Virus record (IMG/VR): IMGVR_UViG_3300046009_012114
Coordinates: 1-25,293 of that record
Source of the DNA: a virus
Strand: one strand, 5' to 3'
DNA: 25,293 bases
The notes under the pieces are model-generated. The model saw only the letters and a program-made list of their open reading frames with translations, was not told where the DNA came from and made no database searches. Shown in pieces: positions 6,224 to 14,897 of this stretch (within the stretch, counting starts at the first letter, position 1; each line of letters opens with the position of its first letter). Made by a program: the position numbers and the translations under genes.

Positions 6224-8191
6224 TTAATTTAATTCTGAAGGGATTTCTTCAGGGTTTACAGGATCAGGTGGTGGAGGAACTTTAGCTAATTTATATCTAT
6301 AATCAAAATCTTTTCTTATTAAATAATTATTAGCTATGGTTTCTGAAACTATAACAGGTTCTTTAAGACCTTTTTGAGGTAATTTATCCATTATAGGTTT
6401 GAAATTCATTTGTATTTTTAATATTTGAGGAACTTCCATTTGTAATTGATCCAGTGCTACACCTTCATCATTATTTATTTTTCGTAATTCAGGTTGTTTC
6501 ATTTTAATTTCCCAAGCATAATTATCCTCTACACTTATATTCATAGATGTAATAATTCCTGGTACTCTATAAAAATATTCTCCTATAGTTAATTTATGAA
6601 GGTTACCTCTCATAAATCCTGAACCTAGTTGATAATCAGGTAGTAATGTAGATGCTAGATAATTTGTTTTTTGATAGATTTTCTCCATTTCTTGAACAGA
6701 TTGAGCTGCTACTATAAAAGTAAATCCTACTTCTCTTGTAAATCCTTGGTAAGTATAAAAGTTTTCACCTCTACCCATGTATTTTTTAGAATCCCATTCA
6801 GCACCTATATTATCAGAAAAATTAGTTATAAATGCTCTAAAATGCATTCTATCTGTTACACTTGGACTATCATTATCTATAACTTCTATACAAAATTTAA
6901 TTAAATCTCTTACATCATCACTATCCTTTTCAATTCTATTATCAATACTACTTCTGTAAATAGGAGACATATTAACTTTATCTTGACCTCCAAGAAAAGG
7001 ATCATAATAATTACTTCTTGAAACATAAGGTCGAGCTCCAGGGCTCCCTATTCCGATTCTAGTAATCATTGGAATATAAAAATCAGTATAATCTTCAGCT
7101 AAAGGATTATTATCTATAGTATATTTTCTAAAATCTTGTAATTTTGGTGGAGCAGATATATCATTATCTTTCCTTGATGCCAATAAAGCACTATATCCCA
7201 TAGTATTACCAAAATAATTTATAAAAGAAGTACCTATAGGGACAAATTCAGGTCTTATATAATCTGGAGATGATTGTTGATAACTTGTATTATCTTCAGA
7301 ATTAAATTCATCTCTTACAAGATTTACTATTTGTGCATTACTAGGAATACCAAATGGTTGTGCTACTATAGATGATTGTATAAAAGCATCTACATTAGAG
7401 GTATTATATAGGGATGCTATATAACTTGAATTGTAAGGAGTATCTTGAGATAATGTTTTGAAAAGAGGATTATAACCAGTTTTAATAAATCCATTAGAGA
7501 TATATCCTTCAAAAGCTGTAGTAGTATTTGTAGTTCTAAATATAGTTGTGTTACCATCCCCATACAATGAATCAGGTCCCATTTCATAATCAAATAAAAT
7601 ATTATCATCAGTAGAGATTCCTAATTTAGTTACAGCAGAATCAAGAGATAATCCAGTTGAATTTTGTTGAATTTTAGAACCATAAAGTGCTACTAATCTA
7701 TTTTGATCAGTATTTTTATGAGATACAATATACTCATATTTAGCTTGGGGATTGTCAGGTCCTAATTCATTAGCATTAGCACCAGGTCTTGGAATATGAA
7801 TGCCAGTACCTTGTTCAAAAACTTGTGCTAATAAATTAGCATTTAAATTATAAGTTTGAGTATTTAATCTAGAAGATAACCCTCCTGTCTCAATTTTAGG
7901 ATTGGATTTTTGTAATTGAACTTGTTTAGAGGTAAATACATATCCTCTAGGAAGATCAGTTAAAAAACGCGATATTCTAACCGAGTCTGTAGTAGATGCT
8001 ATAGTTGAGTAAGCCCCACCTCTAAGCGGCCAATCCATGCTATCTCGCGCGATTCCTGCTAAGTACTCACCCGCAGGTGAGTCTTCAGGTAAACCGTTTT
8101 GAATATATGGAAGACCACTAGAGCCACCTCCAGGAGTATCATTACCAAACTGGAGAGACTTTAAACTAGTTCTGAGGTCTCTTAAAGCCAT
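6224..8191 (-). CDS. Baseplate / tail-tube-initiator-like structural protein, 655 aa
   Basis: Virion protein of a type I associate with distant T4-like phages, function not firmly known. The N-terminus is Gly/Pro-rich (G-G-G-S-S-G-L-P-Y-I-Q-N-G near residue 22). The most conserved-looking part is roughly residues 440-590: H-F-R-A-F-I-T-N-F-S-D, then Y-M-G-R-G-E-N-F-Y-T-Y-Q-G-F-T-R, then Y-L-A-S-T-L-L-P-D-Y and F-M-R-G-N-L, followed by P-G-I-I-T-S-M. That pattern resembles tube-like or initiator domains of contractile-tail baseplates (the gp48/gp54 role), but this is only a similarity of pattern. It ends with a P-P-P-P-D-P-V-N-P tail. The gene is 4 nt after the 95-aa gene and is closed by a terminator. 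Confidence 0.6.
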   Translation of the reverse strand: MALRDLRTSLKSLQFGNDTPGGGSSGLPYIQNGLPEDSPAGEYLAGIARDSMDWPLRGGAYSTIASTTDSVRISRFLTDLPRGYVFTSKQVQLQKSNPKIETGGLSSRLNTQTYNLNANLLAQVFEQGTGIHIPRPGANANELGPDNPQAKYEYIVSHKNTDQNRLVALYGSKIQQNSTGLSLDSAVTKLGISTDDNILFDYEMGPDSLYGDGNTTIFRTTNTTTAFEGYISNGFIKTGYNPLFKTLSQDTPYNSSYIASLYNTSNVDAFIQSSIVAQPFGIPSNAQIVNLVRDEFNSEDNTSYQQSSPDYIRPEFVPIGTSFINYFGNTMGYSALLASRKDNDISAPPKLQDFRKYTIDNNPLAEDYTDFYIPMITRIGIGSPGARPYVSRSNYYDPFLGGQDKVNMSPIYRSSIDNRIEKDSDDVRDLIKFCIEVIDNDSPSVTDRMHFRAFITNFSDNIGAEWDSKKYMGRGENFYTYQGFTREVGFTFIVAAQSVQEMEKIYQKTNYLASTLLPDYQLGSGFMRGNLHKLTIGEYFYRVPGIITSMNISVEDNYAWEIKMKQPELRKINNDEGVALDQLQMEVPQILKIQMNFKPIMDKLPQKGLKEPVIVSETIANNYLIRKDFDYRYKLAKVPPPPDPVNPEEIPSELN

Positions 8192-8195
8192 TTAA

Positions 8196-8483
8196 TTATC
8201 CTGGTAAGTTATCTAAGTATCCTTGTCCTGGATTACTTCTGAAAATAGCAGTATTAAGTGGGTCTTTTTCTTCTAAACTTGAAGGAACGTAAGTTACCGC
8301 AGGTGCTTGTAATCCTGTTACTCCACCAACTATAATATTATTAGCTACGTTAGGTGTTCCATCAGTAGAGAATAAATTGTGACGAGTAAATCCTGGAGGG
8401 TTATTATTTACAGTTGAAGGAACAGGTGCTCCATCATATCCTAAATTACTTACTCCTGAGTTTAATAATGTTAATAATCCCAT
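8196..8483 (-). CDS. Small conserved-looking protein beside the baseplate gene, 95 aa
   Basis: Not assignable to a function. It is a low-complexity, Asn/Pro/Gly/Val-rich soluble protein, starting M-G-L-L-T-L-L-N-S-G and ending Y-L-D-N-L-P-G. Short proteins with this ending next to the 655-aa-type baseplate gene occur, as I recall, in related marine phages, so I treat it as a genuine small virion or assembly protein. It has its own ATATTTAT element upstream and is translationally close to the 655-aa gene (4-nt gap), suggesting a shared assembly step. Confidence 0.65.
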   Translation of the reverse strand: MGLLTLLNSGVSNLGYDGAPVPSTVNNNPPGFTRHNLFSTDGTPNVANNIIVGGVTGLQAPAVTYVPSSLEEKDPLNTAIFRSNPGQGYLDNLPG

Positions 8484-8500
8484 TGTGTTGTGTTTTATTG

Positions 8501-8515
8501 TTTATAATAAATATT
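8501..8515 (-). promoter_or_regulatory. Putative phage promoter, ATATTTAT element, before the 95-aa/655-aa pair
   Basis: The minus strand reads AATATTTATTATAAA, starting just after the stop of the tape measure gene and 17 nt before the ATG at 8483. The leader between it and the ATG contains ACACAACACA and no Shine-Dalgarno sequence. Confidence 0.55.
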
Positions 8516-8521
8516 GTAAAA

Positions 8522-10843
8522 TTATATTTTGCGTGTAGTTATTCCCATTGGGGTTTGTATTTCTCTTGTTATACTAACTCCATCTATATTAGCTACAGCT
8601 TGAATAGGATTAGCTGTTACAGCTTTAGCTATATGAGCTCCTAATTTTTCATAATCAATCATAGGAGATTGAGAACTATTAACTACTACAGTTTTAGGTT
8701 GTCTCATCATTTGAGCGGCACCAGGAGCTGCTATTAAATCATCATTTTTACTTAATTCAAATAATCCTCCTTCTTTAGTAGAAACTTGTGTTTTACCATT
8801 AGCAGGTGAATTAATATCTCCTGCGGGTTCTAAATAATTTTGGTATAGAGCCATACCCCCTCCAATAGCAGCTAATATCCCTGCTGCTGCTAATCCACCA
8901 GTTAATGATGTAGTTAACATGAATGCCGCAATTGCAGCGGCTGATAGGAATTTTACTATGCCTCCTAATACTGGTCCTAGTGCTGACATTTTTTCAAATA
9001 ACCATCCTATAGGTTTCATTATTAAACCTACTATTGATAAGATGCTAGCAAATACATCTAGTATAGGCATTAAAGGTTCAGCTATAGTTACAAATATTTC
9101 TTTTAATTTTTCAATAGAAGCATTAAATCTATCTTGTATTGAAGCAGATTTCATTTGTCTATCTAATTCATCTTGACCTAATTCAGCAATAGCTTGAGTA
9201 CTAAATCCTTGTTCTTTTAATAACGCTAGTTTTTTTCTATTTTCTTCAGTATCCCCTCCTGTTAATTTAGATAAAGCCTCTTGTTCTATTAACATTCCTC
9301 CTAATTGATCACGAGACAATCCCATAGCTTTAGCTACTGATTCTTGTTGGAGAATGTTCATTTTGCTAAATGTAGCTTGAGTAACGTTTTGTTTTGTTAA
9401 CTCTTGTGCTAATCCAGCTATATTATTAGTTAAAGCATAATATCTTGCTCTTTCTAAATTTAATTGTTTACCAGTTATTACTTCAGCCTCAAATTCAGCT
9501 GCAATTGAAGATTCAATATTAAGTAATGAATCTTGAATACCTTGTATAGATTCTAGTTCTAAACCTATTTTTTTAGCGGCGTAAGCTGATTCTATTAATT
9601 TTTTAGGTTGTGCAGCAAAAGTTGCTAAAAGACCTTTAGAGGTTTTTGATATACTTTCTATTAAAGTTTTTTCATTAATAGCAGTATTATTAATTAAATT
9701 TAAAGCTTTGGCTTGCCCCAAAAATTCAGTAGTAATTTCTTTAGCAGGTTTTCCAGTAGCTAAGGATAATTTAGAAATTTGAGTAGCAGCTTCTACACTA
9801 TAAAATGCCTGTTTGGTAAGTTGAGTTTGAGTTAATAATAATTCCTCACTTAAATTAGCATTAGTACCTAAAGCAGCATTTATTTGTAAAAACGACTCAT
9901 TAATACCTTTAGTAGTAACAAAAATACTACCACTTTTATTAGCTATATTATTAAACTGTTGACTTAAACCCGCAGCTTCATTATAAGAAACACCTAATTG
10001 TTTAGCAGTATCTCCTATAATTTTATCTAAATCCAAGAAAGATTTAAAAGCTTCTACTAATAAAAACATAGGTCCCAAAGACTTAGTAAGAGCTGGCCCT
10101 AGTGATTTAGCACCTGCTAAAAATGTATTTTGGGATTTAATTTCAATACCTAAAGATTTAGCTTTAACGGCCGCTGCTGTACCTGCTAATCCTCCTAATT
10201 CTTTTTCTAAACCTAATTGTTTAATTTTCTCTTTAGTAAGACCAGTACCAGTTTTTAAAGCAAAAGCATCTTGATTTTGTAAAGCTTGTTTTCGAGCGGC
10301 TTCTGAGGCTTTTTCAAAAGGTTCTGAGAATCTTTTTAATCCTGGTATTGCTTTTGTTATATCATTAAGGGCTCCGAAAGTTTTAACTCCGAAATTTTTA
10401 GCTATCTCATTAGAGGTGTTTTCAATTCTATTTAATTCTTGAGATAATTTAGTAGCACTTTTGATTTGTTCTTCTATGGCTTGATTTATCTCGAATTGCA
10501 TTCGAGCATCACCCTCATAAACTTTATTTTTTAAAGTAGTTAAAGTTAAAATATTTTGTTCTAAAGCTAATCTTTGTTTAGCTAAATCTTTTAAACCTTT
10601 AGTAGTACCTAATTCTTTATCCTGTATATTAAAAGCTTGTGTTGCTATCTTTACTATATCTCTAGAAACTGAACGAATAGAAGTCTTTTCAGCAATTTGA
10701 AATTTAAGTTCTCTAGTTTGAGCTTGTAAAAAATTAGCTAAATCCCTAGCATCATCAAGACTTGCTTCTTCAATCCCCCTACGACGATTTAATAACTCGA
10801 TTAAGTCTTGTTCTAGTGAATTTTGATTAGGTGTTGTAGCCAT
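8522..10843 (-). CDS. Tail tape measure protein, 773 aa
   Basis: Sets tail length and is ejected during infection. Residues 1-170 are Gln/Leu/Glu-rich helix of coiled-coil type (L-E-Q-D-L-I-E-L-L-N-R-R-R onward), and the middle is Ala/Leu/Lys-rich helix. Two strongly hydrophobic stretches follow (about 590-615 and 626-665, with A-A-A-I-A-A-F-M-L and G-G-L-A-A-A-G-I-L-A), typical of tape measure membrane-inserting regions. The last 100 residues are a small beta-rich domain (E-G-G-L-F-E-L-S-K-N-D-D). By the usual rule of about 0.15 nm per residue, the tail would be roughly 115 nm long (inference). It follows the tube and chaperone genes, the normal place for a tape measure gene, and has its own terminator-promoter punctuation. 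Confidence 0.9.
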   Translation of the reverse strand: MATTPNQNSLEQDLIELLNRRRGIEEASLDDARDLANFLQAQTRELKFQIAEKTSIRSVSRDIVKIATQAFNIQDKELGTTKGLKDLAKQRLALEQNILTLTTLKNKVYEGDARMQFEINQAIEEQIKSATKLSQELNRIENTSNEIAKNFGVKTFGALNDITKAIPGLKRFSEPFEKASEAARKQALQNQDAFALKTGTGLTKEKIKQLGLEKELGGLAGTAAAVKAKSLGIEIKSQNTFLAGAKSLGPALTKSLGPMFLLVEAFKSFLDLDKIIGDTAKQLGVSYNEAAGLSQQFNNIANKSGSIFVTTKGINESFLQINAALGTNANLSEELLLTQTQLTKQAFYSVEAATQISKLSLATGKPAKEITTEFLGQAKALNLINNTAINEKTLIESISKTSKGLLATFAAQPKKLIESAYAAKKIGLELESIQGIQDSLLNIESSIAAEFEAEVITGKQLNLERARYYALTNNIAGLAQELTKQNVTQATFSKMNILQQESVAKAMGLSRDQLGGMLIEQEALSKLTGGDTEENRKKLALLKEQGFSTQAIAELGQDELDRQMKSASIQDRFNASIEKLKEIFVTIAEPLMPILDVFASILSIVGLIMKPIGWLFEKMSALGPVLGGIVKFLSAAAIAAFMLTTSLTGGLAAAGILAAIGGGMALYQNYLEPAGDINSPANGKTQVSTKEGGLFELSKNDDLIAAPGAAQMMRQPKTVVVNSSQSPMIDYEKLGAHIAKAVTANPIQAVANIDGVSITREIQTPMGITTRKI

Positions 10844-10855
10844 AATAACTTAGTA

Positions 10856-10870
10856 TATAATATAAATATG
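10856..10870 (-). promoter_or_regulatory. Putative phage promoter, ATATTTAT element, before the tape measure gene
   Basis: The minus strand reads CATATTTATATTATA, 9 nt after the preceding terminator stem and 12 nt before the ATG at 10843. Confidence 0.6.
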
Positions 10871-10874
10871 AAAC

Positions 10875-10901
10875 AAAAAATCCCTTCTACTTAGAAGGGA
10901 T
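10875..10901 (-). terminator. Intrinsic terminator overlapping the stop of the small chaperone gene
   Basis: Perfect 9-bp stem ATCCCTTCT/AGAAGGGAT (10880-10888 with 10893-10901) with a 4-nt loop, followed on the minus strand by TTTTTTG. The last codons and the stop codon of the upstream gene lie inside the hairpin, an economical layout also seen at the HNH gene. Confidence 0.85.
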
Positions 10902-11117
10902 ATTTGCATTATATGTGTTAGTAGGTGGAATATTGGGTCTAGCTACTTCAGCTGCATTTTTATTTGTTAGCTGATTATTTTGAGCTTCTGCTTGTTCCTG
11001 TTCTTTATCATACCATTCTTTTAGTTTTTTAAAGGTAAAATTTCGAAGCCAAATAGGCCAATCATAAACAGTATCCCAAGTATATCCTCCCTTACCATGA
11101 AATACTATTTCATTCAT
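10887..11117 (-). CDS. Small tail-assembly protein downstream of the gp26-like gene, 76 aa
   Basis: Starts M-N-E-I-V-F-H-G-K-G-G-Y-T-W-D and contains W-P-I-W-L-R-N-F-T-F-K-K-L-K-E-W-Y, followed by a Gln/Asn/Glu-rich tail. Small proteins with this aromatic 'PIWLR.FTF' core sit between the gp26-like gene and the tape measure gene in T4-related phages, as I recall, so a tape measure chaperone or assembly role is likely. I chose the ATG at 11117 because the family-like sequence begins there, 19 nt after the gp26-like stop. The same frame stays open upstream to a GTG at 11204 (105 aa), overlapping the previous gene in a different phase, so a frameshifted fusion is an alternative. There is no Shine-Dalgarno sequence. 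Confidence 0.65.
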   Translation of the reverse strand: MNEIVFHGKGGYTWDTVYDWPIWLRNFTFKKLKEWYDKEQEQAEAQNNQLTNKNAAEVARPNIPPTNTYNANIPSK

Positions 11118-11136
11118 TTGGGAGAATAAGTTTATT

Positions 11137-11883
11137 CTATAACTCGTAGTCAGGCCAAAAAAAGTTAAGACTAATAGGTACGGTAATGTCCTCCCCGCCA
11201 TCACCTTGCATAGTTAAATTAATATCTGGAGATACTCTTTTTATTTCTTGACGTAATGCCCTTGCATCTCTTGCTAATAATTCATTATCAATAAATTCTC
11301 TAACTACTTTTCTATCAGTGTTACCATTAATAGCATTAACAACGTATTTTAAACGAGTAGAAACTTCAGGTAAACCACCATTAGGATAAATTTTCTTTAA
11401 TCCTTTTAATTCGGCTTCTATAGCTAGTTCATCACCATGAGTTAAAATTTTATAACCTACTTCAACACCTGATGCTGGTAATGTAAAATAGAATTGATTA
11501 CCTTTAGTATAATCTACATCTTCAGGTAATTCTTTATCTTTTAGAGTTGTTAAATCTATTTTATAATGTTTACCTCCAGATTCAAATTCATATTCCTGCC
11601 CATATCCTAAGATACGAGAAGCAATTAAAATAGCATTCTTATCTCCAATAATAATGTCTTTTAAATCTACTTTAGAAACAATAAGTGATTCTAATAGCTT
11701 ATCTAAAACAGTACCTTGTTGGATATAATTTGAGTTAGTTAGGATATCTTCTTCTCGGGCGGTCATATATTTCATTTCTATTTGACCACTTGAAAGAGGA
11801 TTGTCTTTATCATATAAAAGACCCTTTGAAGGAAGTTCTACAATTTCTGTAGGGAATTTTGGTTTTGTAACTTGATTTTCCAT
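11137..11883 (-). CDS. gp26-like tail/baseplate assembly chaperone, 248 aa
   Basis: The N-terminal region (F-P-T-E-I-V-E-L-P-S-K-G-L-L-Y, then S-G-Q-I-E-M-K-Y-M-T-A-R-E-E-D-I-L) matches what I know of the T4 gp26 baseplate family. These proteins act in hub or tape measure assembly, and the gene lies between tube and tape measure genes where tail chaperones are found. A helical middle (L-D-K-L-L-E-S-L-I) is followed by an F-Y-F-T-L-P beta part and an R-A-L-R-Q-E-I-K-R helix. The end of the gene contains a run of seven T on the minus strand (11157-11163), and the next ORF is open across it in the +1 frame. The gene has its own element at 11899-11913 after a strong terminator. Confidence 0.75.
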   Translation of the reverse strand: MENQVTKPKFPTEIVELPSKGLLYDKDNPLSSGQIEMKYMTAREEDILTNSNYIQQGTVLDKLLESLIVSKVDLKDIIIGDKNAILIASRILGYGQEYEFESGGKHYKIDLTTLKDKELPEDVDYTKGNQFYFTLPASGVEVGYKILTHGDELAIEAELKGLKKIYPNGGLPEVSTRLKYVVNAINGNTDRKVVREFIDNELLARDARALRQEIKRVSPDINLTMQGDGGEDITVPISLNFFWPDYEL

Positions 11884-11898
11884 AAATTATTTTAATGT

Positions 11899-11913
11899 TT
11901 ATATATAAATATA
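11899..11913 (-). promoter_or_regulatory. Putative phage promoter, ATATTTAT element, before the gp26-like gene
   Basis: The minus strand reads TATATTTATATATAA, 13 nt after the tail-tube terminator stem and 15 nt before the ATG at 11883. Confidence 0.55.
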
Positions 11914-11920
11914 GTGAAAT

Positions 11921-11960
11921 AAAAAAAGCTCACAAATAAATGTGAGCTCTTTTCTTTTTA
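11921..11960 (-). terminator. Intrinsic terminator after tail tube gene, possibly bidirectional
   Basis: Stem AGCTCACA/TGTGAGCT (11927-11934 with 11941-11948), loop of 6. On the minus strand the hairpin is followed by TTTTTT. On the plus strand it is followed by CTTTTCTTTTTA, so it could also stop antisense transcription. It lies 22 nt after the tail tube stop. Confidence 0.85.
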
Positions 11961-11970
11961 TTTTTCTTAA

Positions 11971-12459
11971 TCAGAAATTCAAAATGCAATAATCCATTGC
12001 TAAAGTACAGTTAATTTCAATAGCAGATTCTCCTTGTGACCAATCATAGTCTCCAAATGTTGCTGATTTAACAAATGCACCTTTTATAATCCATTCACCT
12101 ACTACATCACCTACAGGACCTAAAACATTAAATGTTAAGTCTTTTTTATAGAAATCTGAGTATCCATCTCTACCTGTTACCGATTCGTGAGATAAACGCA
12201 TCCATTCCATTACAGCTTGTGATCCAGCTGGAGCAATTGGGTCATATAATGATATTGTAACATCATTCCATCTAATTTTACCTTTTATTTTACGGTAAAC
12301 ATTAATGTGGTCTAGTGTGATTTCACCTGCATCAAATCCTGGAGCTGAAGCTTTTTTAATCATATAAGCTGGGATCCCATCAATATACATTATGAATCTA
12401 TTTGATACTTTAGGTTCAAATGCAGTGAACATTATTTCGTTAGGGTTTAATACTGCCAT
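11971..12459 (-). CDS. gp19: Tail tube protein, gp19-like, 162 aa
   Basis: Forms the inner tube of the contractile tail. The length (T4 gp19 is 163 aa) and sequence fit well: R-F-I-M-Y-I-D-G-I-P-A-Y-M-I-K-K-A-S-A-P near the N-terminus, W-N-D-V-T-I-S-L-Y-D-P-I-A-P in the middle, the A-V-M-E-W-M-R-L segment, and a C-terminal beta strand E-I-N-C-T-L-A-M-D-Y. It sits directly after the sheath gene, the same order as gp18-gp19 in T4. It has its own upstream element and terminator, consistent with the high expression a tube protein needs. Confidence 0.93.
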   Translation of the reverse strand: MAVLNPNEIMFTAFEPKVSNRFIMYIDGIPAYMIKKASAPGFDAGEITLDHINVYRKIKGKIRWNDVTISLYDPIAPAGSQAVMEWMRLSHESVTGRDGYSDFYKKDLTFNVLGPVGDVVGEWIIKGAFVKSATFGDYDWSQGESAIEINCTLAMDYCILNF

Positions 12460-12469
12460 GTCGTTTTAT

Positions 12470-12484
12470 TTTATTATAAATATT
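12470..12484 (-). promoter_or_regulatory. Putative phage promoter, ATATTTAT element, before tail tube gene
   Basis: The minus strand reads AATATTTATAATAAA in the 39-nt gap between the sheath stop and the tube ATG (12459), with 10 nt between element and ATG. It is identical over 15 nt to the copy at 1716-1730. Confidence 0.6.
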
Positions 12485-12498
12485 AAACTAATTTATCC

Positions 12499-14577
12499 TT
12501 ATGCAAAAGTTGCACCTGTTGGTGTAACATTAAAGTCTAGTATAATAAACTCAGCAGTTCTAGTAGGTTGGATGAAAATTTGACCTAACAATTGATTTCT
12601 ATCAATTACCTCAGCAGTATTATTTGATTCATCCATTACTACTTTGTAAGCGTACACACCTTGTCTTTGTTGAATTGATTCAAGGTATGGATTTACTTGT
12701 CTTAAGAATCTATTTCTAGTAGCAGCTGTATTTTGTTCGAATACTAATCCATTAGCTATTTGACCAATGTATGATTTCAATTCAATTAATAATCTTCTAA
12801 CATTTACTCTATCTAAGGCTGATGCTTTTTTCTGTAATGTTTTCTGACCATATGCTACTACACCTTGTCCTGGGAATGTAGCTAATGAATTAACTTTACC
12901 AGCATATAGTGAGTCTCTATCAGATGGAGTTAATTTTCTTTCAGCTTGAATTACACTTAATCCACCTCTTTGAAAACCAGCAGGAGCAAACCATGGAGCA
13001 CCTACTCTATCATTGTAAGCATAAACACTTGGAATAATTGTTGATGGTGGAACCCATGTTAATTTTCCAGTATTAGGAGCACTAATTTGAATCCATGGAT
13101 AATAAGTTGCAGCATATGAACTATCAACTGATGTTGCATTGTTAATTACTGTAGCTATATTATTTCCAAAAGCCGACATATCTACTATTGCAATGCAATC
13201 ACCTCTATCAGAAGCCATATTAGTTAATGAAGTAATAACTGCATTTCCTGTTGTAGCTGTAATACCTGGAACTGTAATTAAGTTAAATTTAAATTCATCT
13301 GGATTGCTTAATAAAGTAATTGATGAAGTATAGTCTGAATTTGATAATCCGTAAACAGCACAATTAATTCCTAAAGCTCCACCAAATGAGCCACTTTGAG
13401 CAGTTGGTAAAGATGCTGTATAAGAAGATACTGGTGTGCCATTATTATCAAAATAATTTGGAGTAGTGTAAGTTACTGATTTTACTCTCACATATTTTGA
13501 TTTGTTAGTGTAATCACCTGTTGTTTGAACATATCCGTTATCTGTAGTAGTAGATTGATTACCAATTACTGCTTCAATATAGTTAGGTTGATTAGGATCT
13601 AATGATAAACCTGTCCATTGTTCTAATACTACTTTAGAATTAATATTATCATCTCCTCTTCTAATTAGTAAATCAAATGTACCACTTCCTGAACTAACAT
13701 TTAATAATTCATATCTAATATTACTAGTTGAGCCTGATGGTAAAGTGTTATTAGTTCCCTCAGTACTAGTACTATTATTAATAGCACCTTGTGATAAAGT
13801 TTCTAATACAAATACAGTATTTGGAGTGCCATCTGTACCTCCTACAAATGATCGAGTCACTGGAGTTCCTATACCGAAACTACTAGTAAGTGTAAAGGCA
13901 TTTTGTGAAGTACCTGTAGCATCTGTAAAGAAAGTTAATACTCCTCCTACAAATGAAGCAGAGAAATAATTAGATACTCCACCTGTTCCTCCATTAACAG
14001 CACTTACTACATTAGCGGCCCAACTACCAGTTGAATTTACAACGTTAACACCATTGTTGGAACCATCACCTACACCTAAGTAGATATAATTAGAACCTTC
14101 AAAATAAGATCCAGTAGCAGTATAAGGATAGTTATAAATAATATAACTAACATTACCTACAGCAGTTGTAGCGTTAATTTGAATTTGATTCCACGAACCT
14201 GTACTAGAGTTTAATACAGTAAATGAAGCAGAAGCGACAGATCCTGTTATTAAAGATATGTTGTTAGTAGCACTAGAAGTTGCGGGTAAGAATGTACCAC
14301 TTACTGCTCTAGTTACTAATAAAGTAGTACCTCCTTGTTGGAAATAATTATAAGTAGAGATTGATGTTAGGTATTCGTAAGATGTTCCCCCACTGATGAA
14401 AGACCCACCGAACTTATTTAAATAGTCACTATATGAAGTAACTAAAGTTGGAATTCTAACAGGACCTGATACTGTAGGTCCTATTATAGCCGCACCGGCA
14501 GTAATAGGGCCTTGAGTAATTTGGGATTGGTCATTTTCTCTAGTTAGAACACCTGGAGATAATAAAGTTTCAGCCAT
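12499..14577 (-). CDS. gp18: Tail sheath protein, gp18-like, 692 aa
   Basis: Contractile sheath subunit. The N-terminal arm contains L-S-P-G-V-L-T-R-E-N-D and a G-P-I-T-A-G-A-A-I-I-G-P-T motif. A long Ser/Thr/Gly/Asn-rich beta region (about 90-420) is the variable surface-exposed insert. The C-terminal part (about 520-692) holds the conserved core: S-D-R-D-S-L-Y-A-G-K-V-N, R-V-N-V-R-R-L-L-I-E-L-K, N-P-Y-L-E-S-I-Q-Q-R-Q-G-V, and P-T-R-T-A-E-F-I-I-L-D-F. Its length is slightly above T4 gp18 (659 aa). The tube gene follows 39 nt later. Confidence 0.93.
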   Translation of the reverse strand: MAETLLSPGVLTRENDQSQITQGPITAGAAIIGPTVSGPVRIPTLVTSYSDYLNKFGGSFISGGTSYEYLTSISTYNYFQQGGTTLLVTRAVSGTFLPATSSATNNISLITGSVASASFTVLNSSTGSWNQIQINATTAVGNVSYIIYNYPYTATGSYFEGSNYIYLGVGDGSNNGVNVVNSTGSWAANVVSAVNGGTGGVSNYFSASFVGGVLTFFTDATGTSQNAFTLTSSFGIGTPVTRSFVGGTDGTPNTVFVLETLSQGAINNSTSTEGTNNTLPSGSTSNIRYELLNVSSGSGTFDLLIRRGDDNINSKVVLEQWTGLSLDPNQPNYIEAVIGNQSTTTDNGYVQTTGDYTNKSKYVRVKSVTYTTPNYFDNNGTPVSSYTASLPTAQSGSFGGALGINCAVYGLSNSDYTSSITLLSNPDEFKFNLITVPGITATTGNAVITSLTNMASDRGDCIAIVDMSAFGNNIATVINNATSVDSSYAATYYPWIQISAPNTGKLTWVPPSTIIPSVYAYNDRVGAPWFAPAGFQRGGLSVIQAERKLTPSDRDSLYAGKVNSLATFPGQGVVAYGQKTLQKKASALDRVNVRRLLIELKSYIGQIANGLVFEQNTAATRNRFLRQVNPYLESIQQRQGVYAYKVVMDESNNTAEVIDRNQLLGQIFIQPTRTAEFIILDFNVTPTGATFA

Positions 14578-14606
14578 TTTGTTTATTTAGTTTTATTGTT
14601 AATCAT

Positions 14607-14621
14607 TTGATAATAAATATT
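14607..14621 (-). promoter_or_regulatory. Putative phage promoter, ATATTTAT element, before tail sheath gene
   Basis: The minus strand reads AATATTTATTATCAA and follows a T-run (TTTTTTT). The distance to the ATG at 14577 (29 nt) is the longest among the copies. The upstream sequence AGGTTTTGAGCC before the T-run recalls the terminators elsewhere but does not form a convincing hairpin. Confidence 0.5.
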
Positions 14622-14645
14622 AAAAAAAGGCTCAAAACCTATATT

Positions 14646-14897
14646 TTAGGGATATGTTATCTCACCTGTCTTTAAATCTATTGAAACATCACCATAAGTT
14701 TCTTTAAGTTTTTTACTTAATTCTACCTCAGATGTTATTATTTGAGTGTATTGTTGTTTTAAAAATTGTTCTTCTCTTTCAATTTGAAGCTTTTTAAATC
14801 CTAATTGACCTAATTGGGCTATTAATGTTTCAGATTGAGTTTGAAAGTCTTGTAATTCTTGTAACTCTGTTTCTTTTAATTTTGTTGCTTTTATCAT
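14646..14897 (-). CDS. Small coiled-coil protein, 83 aa
   Basis: Almost entirely helical and charged: K-L-K-E-T-E-L-Q-E-L-Q-D-F-Q heptad-like repeats through residue 70, then a short C-terminal motif I-D-L-K-T-G-E-I-T-Y-P. Short proteins with a coiled coil followed by 'L.TGE.' occur near tail or head genes in Bacteroidota and marine phages, as I recall; the function is unknown. It starts 15 nt after the 443-aa fibre and lies just upstream of the sheath gene. It could be a fibre or sheath assembly factor, but nothing in the sequence shows this. Confidence 0.7.
   Translation of the reverse strand: MIKATKLKETELQELQDFQTQSETLIAQLGQLGFKKLQIEREEQFLKQQYTQIITSEVELSKKLKETYGDVSIDLKTGEITYP

Noticed and set aside
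7417-7608. Minus-strand 63-aa ORF inside the 655-aa gene
   Set aside because: It is fully nested in another frame of a convincing structural gene, with Leu/Ile-rich shadow composition.
8065-8082. Inverted repeat ACTCACC-CGCA-GGTGAGT
   Set aside because: It lies inside the 655-aa coding frame, in a locally GC-richer part near the N-terminus, with no U-run after it; probably chance or mild mRNA structure.
14621-14642. Possible terminator between the 83-aa gene and the sheath gene
   Set aside because: There is a T-run on the minus strand preceded by AGGTTTTGAGCCT, but only three base pairs can form, so a hairpin is not supported.
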